Positions 35,497 through 43,558 of a stretch of 64,000 nucleotides of DNA are shown here, piece by piece (the stretch's first letter is position 1; each line of letters starts with the position of its first letter). The notes beneath the pieces were generated by a model, which ran no database searches, had not been told where the DNA came from, and saw only the letters and a program-made list of their open reading frames with translations. The stretch is taken from the NCBI RefSeq assembly GCF_017349295.1, contig NZ_JAFMPK010000005.1, forward strand, positions 17,318-81,317. The letters run 5' to 3'. The stretch comes from Myceligenerans salitolerans (GTDB taxonomy: Bacteria > Actinomycetota > Actinomycetes > Actinomycetales > Cellulomonadaceae). The translations under genes and the position numbers were made by a program.

Positions 35497-36381
35497 ATGA
35501 CGGAGCGGAACACCGAGCTGGCCGACTTCCTGCGCCGCGCACGCAGCCAGTGCGACGCCTCCCGGGCGGGGCTGCCCGCCGACGGGCGCGTCCGGCGGGT
35601 GCCGGGACTGCGGCGTGAGGAGGTGGCGTTCTTGGCCGGGGTCTCGACGGACTACTACGCGCGCCTGGAGCAGGGCCGTCGGATCGTGCCCTCGCCGTCC
35701 GTGGTGGACGCCGTCGGAAGGGCTCTGGGCCTGGACGCGGCGGGCCGGGCCCATCTCGCCGACCTGATCGGGCTCGGCGGCGGGGCCGCGCCGCTGCGGT
35801 CCCGGGCGGTGCAGCGCGTTCGTCCCGGCCTGTACCAGCTGTTGGACGCGCTGTCCGACGTGCCGGTCCTGGTGCTCGGGCGTCGTGCCGACGTACTGGC
35901 CCAGAACCGGATGGGCAAAGCACTGTTCGCCGACTTCGAGCGGTTCCCGGCCACCGGGCGCAACTACGCCCGGTGGCTGCTGCTGGACGACGAGGCGCGG
36001 TCGCTGTTCGTGGACTGGGAGGAGCAGGCGCGGACCGCGGTGCAGAGTCTTCGCCTGGAGGCGGGCAACGATCCGGCCGACCGTGCGACGGCTGAACTGA
36101 TCGCCGACCTGCGCCGGTCCAGTGCCGAGTTCGGCACGTGGTGGGACGAGCACCGGGTCAACCAGCGCACTCACGGCTCCAAGCAGCTGCGTCATCCGGT
36201 GGTCGGGGACCTGACCGTCGAGTACGAGACCCTGACCCTCCCGGGCGACGCAGACGTCACGCTCTATGCGTACTCGGCCGAGGCCGGGTCGCCGTCGGAG
36301 AGGGCACTGGCGCTCCTGGCGAGCTGGTCGCTGTCCGGCGGCAGCCCTTCCCCGCAGGGCACGGGGGCCGGGACCGCGTGA
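35497..36381 (+). CDS. XRE regulator with MmyB-like ligand-binding domain
   Basis: 294 residues. Helix-turn-helix at about 8-75 (VPGLRREEVAFLAGVSTDYY, ARLEQGRRIVPSPSVVDAV), then the MmyB-like PAS-type ligand domain (about 105-275) with VLVLGRRADVLAQN, RNYARWLLLD and HPVVGDLTVEYETL. The family binds small hydrophobic ligands such as fatty acids. Start ATG 35497 with GAGAAT six bases upstream. Divergent from an SDR gene. Confidence 0.9.
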   Translation: MTERNTELADFLRRARSQCDASRAGLPADGRVRRVPGLRREEVAFLAGVSTDYYARLEQGRRIVPSPSVVDAVGRALGLDAAGRAHLADLIGLGGGAAPLRSRAVQRVRPGLYQLLDALSDVPVLVLGRRADVLAQNRMGKALFADFERFPATGRNYARWLLLDDEARSLFVDWEEQARTAVQSLRLEAGNDPADRATAELIADLRRSSAEFGTWWDEHRVNQRTHGSKQLRHPVVGDLTVEYETLTLPGDADVTLYAYSAEAGSPSERALALLASWSLSGGSPSPQGTGAGTA

Positions 36382-36437
36382 CGCGGGGGAGCTCGCCTCC
36401 TTCGCCGGCCGTGTCGACGGCTGTGACCTGAGTCGCC

Positions 36438-36464
36438 CCATCCGGAAGCCTTCCGGCCTCGAAC
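36438..36464 (+). promoter_or_regulatory. SigK-type promoter of sigK-rskA
   Basis: CCATCC (36438-36443), 15 bases, TCGAAC (36459-36464). It resembles the M. tuberculosis SigK promoter (CCATCC/CCGAAT) and has the same spacing as the site at the fasciclin gene. It implies autoregulation with a leader of about 40 bases. Confidence 0.65.
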
Positions 36465-36511
36465 CCTGGGTGCGGACCCGGACGGAGGTGCATGTAGGGC
36501 AGACTGAGGCG

Positions 36512-37093
36512 GTGGCATCACCACCCGTTCGGACCTCGTCGCGCGACGCCGTCGACGCGATGCTCGCGGCCTGCGCCGGGGGCGACCCCGAGTCGTTCAC
36601 GCCCGTGTACGACGCTCTGGGGCCGGTAGCCTACGGCACGGCCCTCGGCGTACTGCGTGATCCCGACCATGCGGCGGAAGTGACCCAGGAGGTGATGGTG
36701 GAGGTGTGGCAGACAGCGACTCGGTTCGACCCGGCACGGGGCTCCGCCCGCACCTGGGTCGCGACGCTCGCGCGGCGTCGCGCGGTCGACCGTGTGCGGT
36801 CGGAGCAGTCCCGGCGTGACCGGGACCAGCGTGACACGGACCTGCGCACGGCGGATCCCGGCCGCGACGTCGTGGCCGAGGACGTCGAGCGGCGCCTGGA
36901 GGGTTCCGCCGTGCGGCGCTGCATCGAAGGGCTGACGCCCACGCAGCGCGAGGCGGTCGTCGCCGCCTACTACGGCGGCTACACCTACCGCGAGGTGGCC
37001 GAGAAGCTCGACGCCGCCCTGCCCACGGTGAAGAGCCGGATCCGTGACGGGCTCAACCGGCTGCGTGACTGCCTGGGGGTGCGTCATGTCTGA
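36512..37093 (+). CDS. sigK: ECF RNA polymerase sigma factor SigK
   Basis: 193 residues. Sigma region 2 (ALGVLRDPDHAAEVTQEVMVEV and ARTWVATLARRRAVDRVRSE) and region 4 (GLTPTQREAVVAAYYGGYTY, then REVAEKLDAALPTVKSRIRDG). The last eight bases overlap the start of rskA. Identity as SigK rather than another ECF rests on the RskA-domain partner, the SigK-like promoter upstream and the fasciclin lipoprotein across the terminator, a set matching the M. tuberculosis SigK-RskA-MPT70/MPT83 regulon. GTG 36512 is the first plausible start after the promoter. Confidence 0.9.
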   Translation: MASPPVRTSSRDAVDAMLAACAGGDPESFTPVYDALGPVAYGTALGVLRDPDHAAEVTQEVMVEVWQTATRFDPARGSARTWVATLARRRAVDRVRSEQSRRDRDQRDTDLRTADPGRDVVAEDVERRLEGSAVRRCIEGLTPTQREAVVAAYYGGYTYREVAEKLDAALPTVKSRIRDGLNRLRDCLGVRHV

Positions 37094-37931
37094 CGAGACC
37101 GCGGGTACCCCGCAGGACCCGCGCGACGACGTGCGCGACCTCCTGCCCGGGTACGCCCTGGACGCCCTCGACGAGCAGGAGCGCCGGTCCGTCGACCAGC
37201 TGCTCGAGGTGGACGCCGACGCCCGCCGGGCGCTCGCTGAGTACCAGGACGTCGTCGCGGCGTTCGCCGTCGAGGCCGAGCCGCCCGCCGCCGTGCGCGC
37301 GAGCGTGCTCGAACGGATCCGGACGACGCCTCAGGCGGAGGCTCCCGCCGCGCGAGCCCCCGAACCGCCGCACGGGCACGGCTCCGGGGCCACGGGAGCG
37401 TCGTCCGCACCCCGGCGGCAGGTGGCCGGCGGTGGACCGGACGCCGGGGGCGACGTCGTACAGCTCGACGACCTGCGCCGACGGCGCGTGCGCCGGTGGG
37501 GCACCGCGCTGGCTTCGGTCGCCGCCGCCGTCGCGATCGCCGTTCCGACGGCCATCGCCGTCCAGGTGTCCGCCGAGCGCGACCGCATGCGGGAGCAGGT
37601 GGAAGCCGTGTCAGAGTTGCTCGGGAACCCGGACAGCGCCATTCTCAGGAGTGCCGTCGAGGGCGGCGGCCAGGCCGCGGTGCTCGTCGCCGGGGAGGAC
37701 ATGTTCTTCCACGCCGAAGGACTTCCCGACCCCGGTGAGGGCCGCGCCTACCAGCTCTGGGTGGTCGCCGCGGATGGCAGCGTGTCGTCGGCGGGGGTGC
37801 TCGACCTGCGCGGCGGCGAGACGTCGTCGTTGGTGCGGGCGTCCGACGGCGTCGGCATGGCCGTGACGATCGAGCCGGACGCCGGTTCGGAGCAGCCGAC
37901 CACGGACCCGCTCGTCGTTCTCGGCGCCTGA
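37086..37931 (+). CDS. rskA: Anti-sigma-K factor RskA
   Basis: Membrane anti-sigma factor that holds SigK until cleaved by site-1/site-2 proteases. 281 residues. N-terminal sigma-binding domain (RDLLPGYALDALDEQERRSV), disordered linker, one membrane helix (139-161) and an extracellular RskA domain with YQLWVVAADGSVSSAGVLDL. The ATG overlaps the sigK end by eight bases. It ends at a 15-base-pair bidirectional terminator shared with the fasciclin gene. Confidence 0.93.
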   Translation: MSDETAGTPQDPRDDVRDLLPGYALDALDEQERRSVDQLLEVDADARRALAEYQDVVAAFAVEAEPPAAVRASVLERIRTTPQAEAPAARAPEPPHGHGSGATGASSAPRRQVAGGGPDAGGDVVQLDDLRRRRVRRWGTALASVAAAVAIAVPTAIAVQVSAERDRMREQVEAVSELLGNPDSAILRSAVEGGGQAAVLVAGEDMFFHAEGLPDPGEGRAYQLWVVAADGSVSSAGVLDLRGGETSSLVRASDGVGMAVTIEPDAGSEQPTTDPLVVLGA

Positions 37932-37950
37932 CGCACGTCTCGGTACGAGC

Positions 37951-37983
37951 GAAGAGCGCCTGTCCGGTGGACAGGCGCTCTTC
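37951..37983. terminator. Bidirectional terminator between rskA and the fasciclin gene
   Basis: Perfect 15-base-pair stem GAAGAGCGCCTGTCC (37951-37965)/GGACAGGCGCTCTTC (37969-37983), three-base loop. An outer GAGC/GCTC pair extends it. Confidence 0.8.
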
Positions 37984-38050
37984 GTCGCTCCGGCCCGGAG
38001 GCGTGGGGCCGCCGCGGCCGCCCCGCCCGGCGGGACGGCCGCGGAGCGGA

Positions 38051-38734
38051 TCAGGAGGAGGGCAGGAGGACCGAGTCGATCAGGTAGACGGTGGCGTTCT
38101 GCGTCATGACGCCGCCGCAGATGACGTTGGCGTCGTTCACCATGAGCTCGTCGCCGCCGCCGGTCACCTCGACGGTCCCGCCCTGGACCGTGGTCTGCTC
38201 GCCGACCACCTGGTCGGGCGTGAGCTGCCCGGGCACCACGTGGTAGGTGAGGATGCCCGTGAGCATGTCGGCATCCTCGGACAGGGTGTCCATCGTGTCG
38301 GCGTCGATGGCCTCGAACGCCTCGTTCACGGGGGCGAAGACGGTGAACTCGTCGCCGTTCAGCGTGTCCACCAGGTCCACGTCAGGGTTCACCTCGCCAC
38401 TCACGGCCGCGACGAGCGTGGTCAGGAGCGGGTTGTTCGAGGCGGCGACGGCGACCGGGTCGGTGGACATCCCGGTGATGGAGCCGGCGCCGTCCGGCAC
38501 CTGTTCCGCGTAGTCGGTGCAGCCCGGCCCGACGAGGTTCGCGGCCGGGTCCGCCATGTCCTCACCCGTGTCCTCCGTCTCCTCGCTCATGTCCTCCTCC
38601 TCCGCCGACTCCTCGGCGGCGGTCTCCTCGGACCCGGCCGCACCGTCGTCGCCCGAACTGCACGCGGCGAGGCCGAGCACGGACACGAGTGCCAGGCCGA
38701 CGACGGCGCGAGAGGTGCGGGTGCGAGCGTTCAT
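38051..38734 (-). CDS. Fasciclin-domain lipoprotein (MPT83-like)
   Basis: Cell-surface lipoprotein of 227 residues. Signal peptide ending at lipobox LAAC with Cys25, an acidic Glu/Asp/Ala spacer (about 30-60), then a fasciclin domain with NPLLTTLVAAVSG, DEFTVFAPVNEAFEAI, LTYHVVPGQLTP and the terminal ATVYLIDSVLLP. Homologues mediate adhesion, and in mycobacteria MPT70/MPT83 are the chief SigK targets. A SigK-type promoter is at 38787-38813. ATG preceded by GAGGAGAG. It is convergent with sigK-rskA. Confidence 0.92.
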   Translation of the reverse strand: MNARTRTSRAVVGLALVSVLGLAACSSGDDGAAGSEETAAEESAEEEDMSEETEDTGEDMADPAANLVGPGCTDYAEQVPDGAGSITGMSTDPVAVAASNNPLLTTLVAAVSGEVNPDVDLVDTLNGDEFTVFAPVNEAFEAIDADTMDTLSEDADMLTGILTYHVVPGQLTPDQVVGEQTTVQGGTVEVTGGGDELMVNDANVICGGVMTQNATVYLIDSVLLPSS

Positions 38735-38786
38735 GATTCTCTCCTCAAGGTCGCCGCCCCGCGGGACACGGGGCGTCTTGCCCCTG

Positions 38787-38813
38787 GTTCGGAGCCGGGG
38801 CCACGACGGATGG
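38787..38813 (-). promoter_or_regulatory. SigK-type promoter of the fasciclin lipoprotein
   Basis: On the minus strand CCATCC (38813-38808), 15 bases, CCGAAC (38792-38787). Same elements and spacing as at sigK (36438-36464). The leader would be about 46 bases. Confidence 0.65.
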
Positions 38814-38868
38814 GATCGGATCATGATCGGTTCCGCGGACCAGGGCGGTCCCCCCGATCCGTACCGGC

Positions 38869-39756
38869 TCAGGACGTCGCGGCGGCCAGCGCCCGGACGA
38901 TCGCGATCTGGTCCAGCTCGCCGAGGCCGGCGGCGACGGCATCGTCGTACACGCGGACCGCGGCGTCGGTCAGCGGTGCGGGTATGCCGTGCGACGCGGC
39001 ATGGTCGGCGATGAGCCGCGCGTTCTTCCCGACGTCGCGGACGGAGGCCTGAGGGCCGAGGTCTCCGCCGGCGAGCTTGGCGGTCTTGATCCGCGAGATC
39101 GGTGAGGCCATCTGGCTGGTGTCGACGATGGCGCGCAGGGTGCCGAGATCCAGTCCGCACCGCTCGGCGAACGCCATCGCCTCGGCCAGGCCGGTGATCG
39201 AGGCGACGAGGAACGTGTTCACGGCGAGCTTCATCGTCAGGGCGCCCGGAACCGGCCCGCACGCGTGGATCCGGGAGCACATCGCCTCGAGGACCGGGCG
39301 GACCAGCTCCACGGCGTCCGGGTCACCCGAGACCATGGCGAGCAGCTCACCGGCCTCGGCCGGCACCCGGGAGCCCGAGACGGGCGCCTCGACGTAGGCG
39401 CCGCCGGCGGCGACGAGGTCACGTTCGAGGGCGGCGGACCACGCCGGTGCGGTCGTGCCCATCGTCACCACGACCGTGTCCCGGACGAGGCCGGAGAACC
39501 GGTCGTCGCCGCGGCCCAGCACCTCGTCCACCGCGTCCTCGGTCGCGAGCATGCAGACCACGATCCGGCAGCGGGTGAACACATCCTCCACCGACGCGGC
39601 CGCCAGGGCGCCGTCGCGCACCAGGCCGTCGACCTTCGACCTGGTGCGGTTCCAGACCACCAGGCGGGTTCCGGACCGCAGGAGGTTGCGTGCCATGGGC
39701 TCGCCCATCGTGCCCGCCCCGAGGAACCCGACCGTGCCCTGCCTCTCGTTCTCCAT
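38869..39756 (-). CDS. NAD(P)-dependent beta-hydroxyacid dehydrogenase (3-hydroxyisobutyrate dehydrogenase family)
   Basis: 295 residues. Rossmann GFLGAGTMGEPMA (10-22), NRTRSK after the second strand (the Arg suggests NADP), substrate motif VEAPVSGSRVPAEAGEL and catalytic Lys in GALTMKLAVNTF. The C-terminal helices include KDV-like VRDVGKNARLI. This group includes 3-hydroxyisobutyrate, tartronate-semialdehyde and succinic-semialdehyde (glyoxylate) reductases; the substrate cannot be told. Start ATG 39756 with CACACT six bases upstream. It lies 73 bases after serA, same direction. Confidence 0.88.
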   Translation of the reverse strand: MENERQGTVGFLGAGTMGEPMARNLLRSGTRLVVWNRTRSKVDGLVRDGALAAASVEDVFTRCRIVVCMLATEDAVDEVLGRGDDRFSGLVRDTVVVTMGTTAPAWSAALERDLVAAGGAYVEAPVSGSRVPAEAGELLAMVSGDPDAVELVRPVLEAMCSRIHACGPVPGALTMKLAVNTFLVASITGLAEAMAFAERCGLDLGTLRAIVDTSQMASPISRIKTAKLAGGDLGPQASVRDVGKNARLIADHAASHGIPAPLTDAAVRVYDDAVAAGLGELDQIAIVRALAAATS

Positions 39757-39829
39757 GGCCGGAGTGTGCGTCGCCGCCCCGGCGCGGGTCGATAGCCAAT
39801 CGGCGGTCGGTGGCCGTGTGGTCCGGTCG

Positions 39830-41068
39830 CTACCGCGCGGCCGGGCCCGGCGGGAACTCGGGCCGTTCGAACTGGTCGTTGATGCGCAGCCGGACCGTGG
39901 TGTCCATCGCCATGAGCTTCTTGGAGGCGCCACGGTGGGTGACGTCGGAGATGTCGGTCACCACGTAGCCGAGCTCGCCGTGGGTGGCGAGCATCTGACC
40001 CTCGATGTTGGCCCCGTGGTCGGCGAAGATCTGGTTGACCTGGGCCAGCACGCCCGGCACGTTGCGGTGCAGCAGGGCGATCCGGCCCGTCCCGGTGTGT
40101 TCCAGCTGGAGCGCCGGCAGGTTGACCGACAGCATCGTGGACCCGGTGGTGACGTAGTCCCGCAGCTTCTTCGACACGAACTGGCCGATCGCCTCCTGGG
40201 CCTCCTCGGTGGACCCGCCGACGTGCGGCGTGAGGATGACGTTCGGCAGGCCGCGCAGCACCGAGTCGAACGGGTCGCCCGACTTCTTCGGCTCCGAGGG
40301 GAACACGTCGATCGCGGCACCCGCCAGATGCCCGGACAGGATGTTCTCGCGCAGCGCCTCGACGTCCACCACGAACCCGCGGGACAGGTTGAGGAAGATC
40401 GCCCCCGGCTTCATCGCGGCGAAGTGCTGGGGCCCGAACATGCCGGCGTTCCCCGCCCGCCCGTCGACGTGCAGGGTCACGACGTCCGCCGCAGCGAGCA
40501 GCTCCTCCAGCGTCTCCGCGCGGCGTGCGTTGCCGAGCGCGAGCTTCTCCTCCAGGTCGTAGAAGACCACGGACATGCCGAGGTTCTCCGCGAGCACCGA
40601 CAGCTGCGAACCGATGTTGCCGTAGCCGACGATCCCGAGCGTGCGGCCCCGGACCTCGTGCGACCCGGTCGCGGACTTCTCCCACACCCCGGCGTGCAGC
40701 GCCTTGTCGCGCTCGGGCAGCCGGCGGGTGAGCCCGATGATCTCGGCGATGGCCAGCTCGACCACCGATCGCGTGTTGGAGAACGGCGCGTTGAACGCGG
40801 CGATGCCCCGGCGGGCGGCGGCGGCGAGGTCGATCTGGTTGGTCCCGATGCTGAACGCGCCGACGGCCAGGAGGGAGTCGGTGGAGGCCAGCACCCGCTC
40901 GGTCACCTGGGTCTTGGACCGGATGCCGAGCAGGTGGACGCCGTCGAGGGCGGCGATCAGCTCGTCCTCGTCCAGGGCGCCCTTGCGGGTGTCCACCTCG
41001 AAGCCCGCGGCCTCGAGGTTCGTGGCGGCGCCGGGGTGGATGTTCTCGAGCAGGAGGGCACGGTGCAC
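39830..41068 (-). CDS. serA: D-3-phosphoglycerate dehydrogenase with ACT domain
   Basis: First step of serine synthesis. 412 residues, matching the short E. coli-type enzyme rather than the ~530-residue form usual in actinobacteria. Substrate domain with LLGIRSKTQVTERVL and GAFSIGTNQIDL, NAD motif GIVGYGNIGSQ, catalytic Arg in NLSRG, Glu in PSEPKK region, His in TPHVGGSTEEAQ. C-terminal ACT domain (about 338-410, GRIALLHRNVPGVLAQVNQI) for serine feedback. The second, intervening domain of the long type is absent. Start GTG 41068. Confidence 0.92.
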   Translation of the reverse strand: MHRALLLENIHPGAATNLEAAGFEVDTRKGALDEDELIAALDGVHLLGIRSKTQVTERVLASTDSLLAVGAFSIGTNQIDLAAAARRGIAAFNAPFSNTRSVVELAIAEIIGLTRRLPERDKALHAGVWEKSATGSHEVRGRTLGIVGYGNIGSQLSVLAENLGMSVVFYDLEEKLALGNARRAETLEELLAAADVVTLHVDGRAGNAGMFGPQHFAAMKPGAIFLNLSRGFVVDVEALRENILSGHLAGAAIDVFPSEPKKSGDPFDSVLRGLPNVILTPHVGGSTEEAQEAIGQFVSKKLRDYVTTGSTMLSVNLPALQLEHTGTGRIALLHRNVPGVLAQVNQIFADHGANIEGQMLATHGELGYVVTDISDVTHRGASKKLMAMDTTVRLRINDQFERPEFPPGPAAR

Positions 41069-41138
41069 GGAGACATCGTGCGCGGTGCCGCTTCCTGAGA
41101 CAACCGTGTCCCGTGATCCGGACGGCCCGTGGCCCGGG

Positions 41139-43394
41139 CTACCCGGTGAACCCCTCCGGCAGCTCCTCGGCGTGGACGACGACGAGCCGCTGGGTGGGCC
41201 GTGTCATCGCCACGTACAGGTCGCTGAGCCCGCCCGGCCCGGCGGCGATCCGTCGCGGCTCCACGAGCACCACGGCGTCGAACTCGAGCCCCTTCGTCTC
41301 GTGCGGGCTGAGAACCGTGACCTGGCGGTCCTCGGCCCGCTGGGCGGCGATGCGTTCCGCCTCCGAGGTACCGAGCGCGGCCGGCAGTGCGGCGGCCACG
41401 GCCTCCGCGACGTCGTGGGTGCGCTCCGCCAGGGTCACCACGGCGACACGGCCCGCCTCCGGCTCGACGAACTCCTTGGCGAGGGTCGCCGCCTCGTCCG
41501 CGACGTCCGTCGCCGCGACCTCGGCGCCGTGCACCCGCACGAGGGCGAGGGCGTGCTCCACCTCGCGCGCCGCCACGAGATCGCTGACGGGCAGGCCACC
41601 CGCCCGGGCGACGCGCTGGGCGGCGTCGGCGACGGCCGCCGGGGTGCGGTAGGAGACGGTCAGCTCGGCGAGCCGCCAGCTCTCCCGCAGCAGCGGCCCG
41701 AGCATGGTGGACCAGTCGCGGGCGCCGGCGGGCGAGGCGGTCTGGGCGACGTCGCCGACGATGGTCATCGACCGGGTCGGTACCCGCCGCGTGAGGGCGT
41801 GCCACGCCATGGGCGACAGCTCCTGCGCCTCGTCCACGACGACGTGCCCGAACGTCCACCGGCGGTCCGCGGCGGCACGCTCCGCCGTCGTGAGCGACGG
41901 CCCGGAGGTGGTGAACCGCGCGGCCAGCGTCTCGGCGTCGACCTGGATCATCGTGTTCGCCGCGCCCGAGGCCAGCACGCTGCGCGCGTGTTCCAGGGCC
42001 TCCGCCTCGGCGGCCGCGGCCTGCGCCGCCTCGGCCCGGGCGAGCGCGTCGTCCTCGCCGAGCAGCTCGTACGCCTCGTCGAGCAGAGGTACGTCCGACT
42101 CGGTCCAGGCGCTGCCCGGAGCACGCCGCAGGAGCGCACGGTCCCCCTCGCTCAGTTCCGGCGCCGCCTCGGCCAGCCGGTGCGGCTTGGCGTAGAGGTC
42201 CTCCAGCAGCTTCTCCGGCGTGATCGGGAACCAGGCCAGGTTGAGTGCCACGCGAACGTCCCGGTGCTCCCGCAGCTCCTCGACGAGAGCCGCCCGGTCC
42301 TCGGCGGCGAGCCGGGTGCCGTCGACGTCACGGATCTGGTCGGCCAGGCGTCCCAGCATGTCCTTGACGAACGTGGTCCGCGCCTCGTTGTGCGGTTTGT
42401 GCGACCTGCGCGCGCGGGCGATCGCGTCCCGTACGTCCCCGCGCCGGATCACGTAGTCGTGGCCCTCGACCCGTACCGGGAGATCGGCTGCCGGCACCCG
42501 CTCCCGTGCGCGGACGGCCCGCCGGATCACCCGGCGCCACAGCGGGCGGCCCTTGACCCGCGCGACGGCGGGCTCGTCCACGCCGGAGGCCTCGACGCCC
42601 GGGATCAGTTCGGCGATCGTCGTGGCCACCACGCCGGTCTCGCCGAGGGACGGGAGGACCTGGTCGATGTATCGCAGGAACGCGCGGTTCGGCCCGACGA
42701 GCAGCACCCCCGACCGCTCCAGCAGCCGGCGGTGGGCGTACAGCAGGTAGGCGGCACGGTGCAGCGCCACCGCGGTCTTGCCGGTACCCGGGCCGCCCTG
42801 GACCACGAGGGCGCCGGTGAGCTGCGACCGGATGATCCGGTCCTGCTCGGCCTGGATGGTCGCGACGATGTCGGTCATCCGGCCGGTGCGCCCGCTCGCC
42901 ATCGCGGCCAGCAGGGCACCCTCGCCGGACAGCGACTCCGCCTCGATGCCCGAGTCGAGGTCCAGCACCTCGTCCTCCAGCCCGGTCACCGTGCGCGCCT
43001 TGGTCACCAGGTGCCGCCGGCGCCGGACACCGGCGGGATGCAGGGCGGTCGCGCGGTAGAACGCCTCCGCTGCGGGAGCGCGCCAGTCGGTCAGGATCCC
43101 GCGGTGCTCGGCGTCGTTCAGCCCGATACGGCCCACGTAGCGGACCTCGTCGCCCTCCAGGTCGAGACGGCCGAACGCGAGCCGGTCCTCGACGGCGTCG
43201 AGCTGTGCGGCACGGTCCTCGTACAGCGTGGCGAACGCGTCGCGCTCGCTGCGGTTCTGGTGCGTGCCGACCGCTCCCTGCATGCGCACGTCACGCAGCC
43301 GGCGACGCGTCGCCTCGCGCAACTCGTCGAGGCGGGCATACAGGACGTCGACCACAGCCTGTTCGTGGCTCAACTCGTTCCCGATACCGGTCAC
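41139..43394 (-). CDS. HelD/HelR-like superfamily 1 helicase (RNA polymerase recycling)
   Basis: 751 residues. Long N-terminal coiled-coil-like arm (1-90, LSHEQAVVDVLYARLDELRE), Walker A GGPGTGKT (200-207), motif II VVVDEAQELSPMAW, QTASPAGARDW, SYRTPAAVADAA and the C-terminal VLSPHETKGLEFDAVVLVEP, YVAMTRPTQRLVVVH. Size and layout fit actinobacterial HelD/HelR, which strip RNA polymerase from DNA and can confer rifampicin tolerance; UvrD/Rep repair helicases are shaped differently. GTG preceded by GGAGG. I see no rifamycin-associated inverted repeat in the 164 bases upstream. Confidence 0.88.
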   Translation of the reverse strand: MTGIGNELSHEQAVVDVLYARLDELREATRRRLRDVRMQGAVGTHQNRSERDAFATLYEDRAAQLDAVEDRLAFGRLDLEGDEVRYVGRIGLNDAEHRGILTDWRAPAAEAFYRATALHPAGVRRRRHLVTKARTVTGLEDEVLDLDSGIEAESLSGEGALLAAMASGRTGRMTDIVATIQAEQDRIIRSQLTGALVVQGGPGTGKTAVALHRAAYLLYAHRRLLERSGVLLVGPNRAFLRYIDQVLPSLGETGVVATTIAELIPGVEASGVDEPAVARVKGRPLWRRVIRRAVRARERVPAADLPVRVEGHDYVIRRGDVRDAIARARRSHKPHNEARTTFVKDMLGRLADQIRDVDGTRLAAEDRAALVEELREHRDVRVALNLAWFPITPEKLLEDLYAKPHRLAEAAPELSEGDRALLRRAPGSAWTESDVPLLDEAYELLGEDDALARAEAAQAAAAEAEALEHARSVLASGAANTMIQVDAETLAARFTTSGPSLTTAERAAADRRWTFGHVVVDEAQELSPMAWHALTRRVPTRSMTIVGDVAQTASPAGARDWSTMLGPLLRESWRLAELTVSYRTPAAVADAAQRVARAGGLPVSDLVAAREVEHALALVRVHGAEVAATDVADEAATLAKEFVEPEAGRVAVVTLAERTHDVAEAVAAALPAALGTSEAERIAAQRAEDRQVTVLSPHETKGLEFDAVVLVEPRRIAAGPGGLSDLYVAMTRPTQRLVVVHAEELPEGFTG

Positions 43395-43545
43395 GCGGGG
43401 ACCTCCGTGATCTTGGCCGGAGCGTTGCCGGGCCAGGGGTCGGTAAGGAATCGGTCGTGAAAGACCGGCCGACCATTATCCCCCGGAGGTCAAGAGGTCG
43501 GCGCCTTCACACGCTGGGGCGCTGACACGGCGAGGGAACCCTGCG

Positions 43546-43551
43546 TAGGAT
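43546..43551 (+). promoter_or_regulatory. -10 element of the receiver-phosphatase operon (leaderless)
   Basis: TAGGAT, seven bases before ATG 43559. There is no ribosome site before the ATG. Confidence 0.5.
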
Positions 43552-43558
43552 CGCCGCC

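Noticed and set aside
43395..43558. Rifamycin-associated inverted repeat upstream of the HelD-like gene
   Set aside because: No GGGGCTTGC...GCAAGCCCC type repeat is present, so rifampicin control cannot be claimed.
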